Origin: Fennellomyces sp. T-0311
Lineage: Eukaryota > Mucoromycota > Mucoromycetes > Mucorales > Lichtheimiaceae
DNA: 64,000 nt
Direction: 5' to 3'
NCBI GenBank assembly: GCA_025266875.1
Contig: JALLLT010000022.1
Location: forward strand, 186,001 to 250,000
Shown: in pieces, positions 58,253-64,000 of the stretch
Layout: the number at the start of each line of letters is the position of its first letter
Numbering within the stretch: position 1 is the stretch's first letter
Translations under genes and position numbers: made by a program
The notes under the pieces: generated by a model
Told to the model about the DNA's origin: nothing
The model's database searches: none
What the model saw: the letters and a program-made list of their open reading frames with translations, nothing else

Positions 58253-60362
58253 TTAATGCGCCAGTTCCCAGTACTCGCATGGTTCACCAGCCACTTCTCG
58301 GAATGCTCGTCGCACGTGAGGATGGCGCTGCACACCTTGCGCTATCCGTATCCATTCATCCACGGATCCAGGCATATGCACATCCGTCAACTTGACCCGA
58401 ATTTGAGAGACGGGGAAGCCTCGTTCGATATTTTCTGGATCAGACAAATGCTTTTCCAGCTAGTATTCATCGTGAGCCACTCTACTGGTCCAAGCTGATC
58501 CAGTTGTCTTACCTGTTCCTTGAGCATGGCGATCACTTGGGCTACCTTGGCATCTGTGTGTCGTTTGATCTTGCTATGCCACATGTAGTTGTACCAAGCG
58601 AAGGAAAGGGTGGGTATGCCGGCCGTGAGAGCTAGAGACGGGGGGTCAGATGGACTATGGGAAACACGGGAGGTAGAACACTTGCCAACGACAATCTTTC
58701 TGAACTGCGGCGATGCTTGAGCAAAGAACATTTTGACTGAGCACCACATTGTAAAGCTGGCTCGCTCGGTGCCAAAGTAAGGCTCTCCATCACTGATCTT
58801 CCGTAAGTCGTACCATTCTATATGCCAGTTTGTGTACTTACATTTCCCAATAATGGACCTTTGGGTCGGAAGCCAGCGAGGCAAAGGCACTGTGCAGCAC
58901 CTGTTCGAGCATATTGGGAGAAAGCTTGGACTAGATCGGACATGCGTCATGCTTTTATTTGACGTAAAGATCAAGTAATGCGTTACCTCTGCAAGATATC
59001 TTTCCAAGACCGCCTGTTTGATGTCTTCACGCTTGATGTGGATCATCGATAGACCTTCGGCGGATCCGAATCGGCCAACGTAGTCGCACATGTGCTGGCC
59101 CTGTTGTCGGGCAAGGATATACTTGATGCGCTTCTCGGTGCGTGCCACGGCGCGTCCGATGGCAGAGTCTTGGATACATTCGTCGGCAACCGGCAGGAGC
59201 CCGAACGCGTTGTACAAGGGGCGCCGGCGCTTGTACAGTCCGGGGCAGAGCAAGGCACCGTCAGCGCACACGCCATGGTCGGGGCACGGAATGCATGAAG
59301 AAGAAAGTGAAGCCAGCTTATCCAGCGGTGACAACGAAGCTAATCGAAGCACGTGAGAAGGTATGGCCAAGCCCTGCTGCATTGATTACGTGCTTACCTT
59401 GCTCCTCGGTGGTTGTAGTGTCGCAGTATCCGTTGCGGCCGCGAGCAACGACAATGGTGATGGCTGCGGCTGCGGCGAGCAAGAACAGCAGAATGTAGGT
59501 TCCGCGGAAGACCATCTGCGCCGTGGCCCAGTATTGATTCGCCGTGGCCAGCACCCGTTCTTTCTTTGTCATCTTTGCCTGCTCCGTATCTATTCGTTTT
59601 CGATTGGCACCGTCTGTTGCTTCAAGAAACGTGCGGTGTCCTTACCTTGGATCAGCCACGCCACCTCGCTCTTATCCACAGGCTCGTCGTCGCTGTACTC
59701 ATCGTCGCTGTACTCCAGATCGCTGCCGCTGAAGACATACTCATCGTCATCCTCTTCCTCCGCGTAGACGGGGATGTGTTCGGGCGTGGGGGCCTTGGGC
59801 GGCGCTGGGGGTTCATCGATGGCTCTGTGGGCGGCTTCCGGCGACATTTCTTTGACGGTGAATGTTGACGACTATGGAAAACAGTGAGAGTAAGAAAATC
59901 AACAGACGCATTGCAAGAGCCGATGTATTTTACTTTGGCGGGCACAAAAAAATGGTCCTTGTCCTACAGTCATGTTATGCACGCGTTATTATGCAAAAAA
60001 GTGAAACCTTACTCTGCTCTCGTTCACGTTTTCCTTCTCCACCGTGCTTCTTCTTGCAGGAAGCTCAGGCTCCGTCTGCCCCGTCTGCTTTGCTCTGTAT
60101 TCTGCAATCAGTTGATCCTTTCTGGACAACACATGCGTCTGGAACAGCTGCACAAGGTCCGCCTTCTTGAGCGAATTGGGCACATCAATGCTGTACTGTT
60201 GCAAAATCGCCTTGAGTTGGTAACGCCGCAATGATCGCGGTGGGAATTCGTCCGCTGGTAGACAATGAAAGAAAAACACGCGTGAACATGTAGATACAAA
60301 AAACAAGCCTGCTGCAAGTTTTTACCAAGGTAGTAAAGCTCGTTGGGGACCTCGTCGTCCAT
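58253..60362 (-). CDS. Src1/Heh (Man1-type) inner nuclear membrane protein
   Basis: Inner nuclear membrane protein of the Src1/Heh1/Man1 family. Nine exons join in frame to 513 residues: 60362-60326, 60254-60013, 59871-59646, 59589-59398, 59339-58987, 58900-58842, 58792-58686, 58631-58513, 58459-58253. The HeH/LEM-like DNA-binding domain is near the N-terminus (DEFPPRSLRRYQLKAILQQY, SLKKADLVQLFQTHV). An acidic linker precedes membrane helix 1 (TYILLFLLAAAAAITIVVA). The lumenal Cys-rich segment (CIPCPDHGVCADGALLC) follows, then helix 2 (GIPTLSFAWYNYMW) and the Man1-Src1p-C-terminal domain ending VAGEPCEYWELAH. The intron 58685-58632 uses a GC donor and is 54 nt, so its retention would just add 18 residues. 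Shares a 94-bp divergent start region with RPC11. Confidence 0.92.
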
Positions 60363-60455
60363 TTGTAGTGAGGAAGAGCAGCAAGCCAGACGGACTTGAG
60401 AAATATGCGCGGTGCAGCAAACTTTTCGATTCTTTTTTTTTTACGTCCTGCCTTC

Positions 60456-60896
60456 ATGCTCTTTTGTCCAACTTGCTCCAATCTCCTCCTCATCCAGAGT
60501 GAAGACGGCCAGGATTTCTTTTGTCAGACATGTCCTTACACTTATAGCATTCAAACCCGGGTAGCGCATCGCATATAATCCTAATCAACCGTCTACTTTT
60601 ACTGATCTTGCAGTGATTTAGCATACCACCCGCAAGGAGCTTGAGCGCAAAGAGGTCGACGATGTTCTCGGTGGTGCTGATGCCTGGAAAAATGTTGATT
60701 CCACTGAAAGTATGTATAACAGTCTCGAGCGACGTTGACATGGTGCTGACAATGAGTTTCCCTAGTAACCTGTCCCAAGTGCGAGCACGAACGAGCGTTC
60801 TTTATGCAGATCCAGATCCGCTCGGCCGATGAACCATCGTCCATCTTTTACAAGTGTTGCAATGATGATTGTCAACATCAATGGCGTGAAGGTTAG
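60456..60896 (+). CDS. RPC11: RNA polymerase III subunit RPC11
   Basis: Small zinc-ribbon subunit of RNA polymerase III (yeast Rpc11/Rpc10), needed for transcript cleavage, termination and reinitiation. Three exons (60456-60560, 60622-60709, 60766-60896) give 107 residues, near the yeast 110. The N-terminal zinc ribbon has CPTC and CQTC. The linker carries the conserved RKELERKEVDDVLGG. The C-terminal TFIIS-like ribbon has CPKCEHERAFFMQIQIRSAD and Cys pair CCNDDC; the catalytic Asp-Glu acidic hairpin is present as ADEP. Each intron is about 55-60 nt. AATAAA-like sequence follows at about 60921. Confidence 0.95.
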
Positions 60897-61065
60897 GCTA
60901 TCTCTCTCTCTGTGTGCTTTGAATAAAAAAAAGAGTGTAAAACAAGAGGTAATTTTTGTTTTGGAAAGGCCTAAAGTGGATTTGTTCTAGTGCTTTGTAA
61001 AAGTACAAAAGAGAGGATTCGTCAAAAAAGATAAAGAAAAAAGAGAGAAGGGAGGGGGGGAATCA

Positions 61066-63849
61066 TCAGTACATGGTAGTAGTTGTAGCAGGTGCGGTCG
61101 TAGCCGCTGCGGCGGTGGGTGCATCCATTCGACTCATGGCGTCTCGCAACATGGCCAACTGAATCTCAGCGTCTTCCAACTCACGCGTGGTTTCTTTGAG
61201 CGCCTCTTCGCGCTCACTCAACATGGTCCGTAGTCTTGCGATATCGTCCATGCCCTCCGCCAACTTTTGCTTGAGTGAGGCGACTTCGTTCCGTGCCTTG
61301 AGGTTGGCTGCTTCTAATCGTGAAATGGAGATATGGGCCTCGCTAAGATCATGTGACGATTGTTCGGCAGCCATGGCCTGTGCCAATTGCCGCGTCAACT
61401 CGGCCACTTGCACCGCACCTTCGCGCGCCTGGGCTTCTGCCTTGACAGCTCGATCGTGGATGCTTGCCAATTCTTCCAGGGCGCGTTGATGTGCTTCCTG
61501 CGCTTCTTGCGCGCGCTCGTGAGCTTCCTTGGCACGCTCTTCTGCCGACACGCGAGAAGCGTGATCGTGTTGAGCTCGCTGTTGCAACTGTTGCAGCATG
61601 CGAGAGTTTGTTTCGTGTTCGGAAAGGGCCGCTGCTAACCGTTTCTCTAGGTCCTGGGTACGTTCTGTATCGTCAAATGGCTGACGAGACTTCAACGCCA
61701 AGTACTTGGCCTTGAAATAAGCAGCTTCTTGCAAGGCAGCCAGACGCATCCGATCGGCCTGCTCGACCTTTTGCGACATTGGCTGTGCTTGGTGACCAAT
61801 GGACTGTTTGACTCTGCGCAGTTCCGTTTTGACAGCGACCAGCTGATCGAACAACTTGAATTTCTCTGGATCGTTGAGGTCCATAAGTTCCTGAGTAGCT
61901 TCATCGTCGTCAAACACTTGGCCGTTCTCTGCTCTGATTTTGCGTGCGATGGAAACCTCTGTCCTCCACCACTGTTCCTTTTTACGCATTTCGCTCACAA
62001 TCATTTCCCGTGCCCGGAGTTCGCGAACCAGCGCGGCTTTTTCCTCTTGGAACCGTGTCATGGACTGTGAGCTTGATGGGGGAGTCAATGGTAATACTTC
62101 ATGCTGTCCATTGGTTTTGGGCCGATCATCGTAATCCTCCACGTTCATGGTGTGTCGATACGAATTGCCCAATTTGACTCCTTCGCGCGACGGTCGAGGT
62201 GGTGGCGCGATACCGTTCATCGTATTGCGTATCGATGCATGTTGGCCTTCATCAGTTGCACTGTGTGTGGATGAAGGAGACAATGGTCCGTGCGGCTGTT
62301 GTCGCGTATCGGGAACATTTGCAGTATCGACATCGCTGAATGGCATGGGCGATGTTGTACGCGTTCGTCTCCGAGCAGCTTCAGGCACAACAGATGCATG
62401 GCGTGGTTTTTGTTCAATTGGTTTGGGAGCATGCGAAGATTTAGCAGGAATCGGTGTAGATGCGGATGTTTGTGGCTCTGGCTCGCCTTCCCGCGGCGAA
62501 TCAATGGATTGCTGTTGTTGTTGTTGTTGCTGTTGCTGTTGCTGTTGCTGTTGATAATAATGAGGATGTTGTTGTTGTTGAGGAGGAGGAGGGGATCGAA
62601 CAGGAGTACTCTGTGAATTTTGAATAGTGCCACGCAACGTTCCGTCGATTTCATTGAATGAATTGGACGACGGCGATGGGGTCACGGGAGGTGCTTGCTG
62701 TGCGGCTTGTTCAGGGGGATACCGAATTTTGGCTAGTCATGTGAGTTAGCTTCCACATATTCAGGAACGGGATCGAAAAATCAAACCATACAGCTGTCAA
62801 GAATATATGCCGCAGACACGTCTTCTAATCGCCCCATACTGTTGTCACCGCCCAAAATGATCATTTTTTCTTTCACCGTGGCTATGGACAGACCGAAACG
62901 AGCAGAAGGTGTTGGGCCCATGTTCTGAAACATGTACCATCGTTGACCTAGACAAAGAGACAATGAGTTTCAAAAGGAACAATGCATGGAAAGGGACATA
63001 CTTTTGATGCGGAAAGCGCAAAGATCACCCAAATCTTGGCCATCGGGACCACGGCCACCAAAAATATACATGACACCATCGACCAACGAGGATGAGAAAT
63101 CGGTGCGCGGAACGGGAATGTATCCGACTGCGGGGACCTGCATCCAAATCCGTGCCTGCAGGTCAAAAGCCCAGACATCATTGTAAAGATGATCTCCGTC
63201 TGTGCCTCCAAAGCTAAACAATGTTTGTTTAGTTTTGTGCAACCCAAGGAAACTAAAAGCGGTTATAAACTCACATGTACAGTTTGTTTTCGAAAATGAC
63301 AGATGCGTGGCCAGCTCTAGCTGGAGGCCCATCACTGTTGGCAGCAATGAACTCCCACTGAGGGTTTGCGGGGTCTAGAAGGACAAGTTAAGTATACTTA
63401 TATAACAATATTTCATGCATATGATAATTACATGTGGTAGTGTTAAAAGCCACCATATCATTCAAGTATCGTCCCGCACGCTGGCCACCCCAGACGTACA
63501 TTGTGCCGTCTAACATCACAGCCGAGTGTCTTGAGCGTTCTACGGGAACCCGTCCTTCCATGCGAATTTTGGTCCAGTGCCGATTACCTTTGCAAGGAAA
63601 AAAAAATAAATTGGATGAAATGAAGGGGGGCAGTCTAATCACACTTACTGCTATTATAGATATACACGTGCGGATCCCATTTATCGTCGGGCATCGTAGG
63701 TTCACCACCGTACACTGCATAGCCAAAGGGTTGTCAATTGAAGCGTATTTGGGATTTTTTTTACCATGGCAAAACCGACTTACACAAAGCAAAGTTTCCA
63801 ATGGATACAAAAGTGGGGTAGCATCGAGGAATGGGTAAATCACCTGCGG
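61066..63849 (-). CDS. Tea1/Kel-like kelch and coiled-coil polarity protein, 5' end outside
   Basis: The 5' part runs beyond the right edge of the window. Visible kelch blades: RCYPTFVSIGNFALLYGGEP, SRHSAVMLDGTMYVWGGQRA, GHASVIFENKLYIFGGTDGD, FSSSLVDGVMYIFGGRGPDG and FGLSIATVKEKMIILGGDNS, on separate exons from 63849 to about 62793. After a linker the large last exon (about 62733-61066) has a glutamine run (62509-62565) and Pro/Ser-rich sequence. It ends in a long coiled coil (from EEKAALVRELRAREMIVSEM to EREEALKETTRELEDAEIQL) and an Ala/Thr-rich C-terminus. This is the layout of fission-yeast Tea1 and yeast Kel1/Kel2, cell-end polarity landmarks delivered by microtubules. Introns near 63850, 63720, 63640, 63590 and 63430 are short. 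The last stop is at 61066. Confidence 0.85.
62509..62565. repeat. CAG/CAA (glutamine) tract in kelch protein
   Basis: Plus strand gttgttgctgttgctg...; on the coding minus strand an almost pure run of CAA/CAG codons interrupted by one HYY patch nearby. Codes for a polyglutamine segment between the kelch domain and the coiled coil. Mixed CAA/CAG codons would slow slippage. Confidence 0.8.
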
Positions 63850-64000
63850 CAGAGAGTGAATTGATGGATAGACTATTACCTATTTTATTAACGATGAAAC
63901 ACAAAGGCAATCAATATCTAAACACGCTTGTTTTCAACGAGCCATTCTCTCTTACTGTCTACAATAAATAGTTCTTTTTTGCCGCTGCGATGAACACCGC

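Noticed and set aside
62147..62616. Plus-strand ORFs with a poly-Cys or poly-Leu end
   Set aside because: Antisense readings of the glutamine tract in the kelch protein.

Overview
The window is nuclear DNA of a filamentous fungus, most likely an early-diverging Mucoromycota (Mucorales-like). The basis is protein content plus architecture: many GT-AG introns of about 45-100 nt, beta-tubulin, a CaaX-tailed Skt5/Chs4-type Sel1 protein, a tail-anchored protoglobin and an Sfc1-type mitochondrial carrier. Species was not determined. No rRNA, tRNA, CRISPR or intact transposon was recognised.

The sequence falls into two kinds of block. Gene-dense blocks: 9.8-23.6 kb (TAN1, SFC1, SKT5-like, SPC24, carboxylesterase, PH-Sec7-PH protein, a small orphan gene, ThrE/Prm10-like transporter); 27.1-32.6 kb (membrane-anchored orphan, PX protein, TMA20/MCTS1, a new orphan candidate); 36-41 kb (protoglobin, beta-tubulin, RING-LON protein, small orphan); 46.3-47.9 kb (sugar transporter); and 58.2-64 kb (Src1/Man1 inner nuclear membrane protein, RPC11, Tea1-like kelch protein running off the right edge). 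For most of these the exon joins were worked out by hand and the reading frames close exactly.

Gene-poor, AT-rich blocks are 1-9.7, 23.6-27.1, 32.6-35.9, 41-46.2 and 48-58 kb. They hold short exon-like islands, some of which join cleanly across short introns, together with frameshifted relics and hairpins. The best of these is a three-exon gene at 51.5-52.7 kb encoding a 368-residue protein that resembles a LAGLIDADG_1 domain without the catalytic acids; similar pieces lie at 49.1-50.8 and 43.1-43.6 kb. This family assignment is inference and needs profile searches.

Functionally the recognised genes are housekeeping: tRNA acetylation (TAN1), translation (TMA20), Pol III (RPC11), kinetochore (SPC24), nuclear envelope (SRC1), microtubules and polarity (beta-tubulin, Tea1-like), trafficking and lipids (Sec7-like, PX), wall synthesis (SKT5-like) and transport (SFC1, sugar porter, ThrE-like). 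They do not form a pathway cluster. Notable traits: beta-tubulin carries Ala198 and Tyr167, two residues linked to benzimidazole resistance; it also has a 17-nt exon and a GC-AG intron; and the Sec7-like domain lacks its catalytic glutamate.
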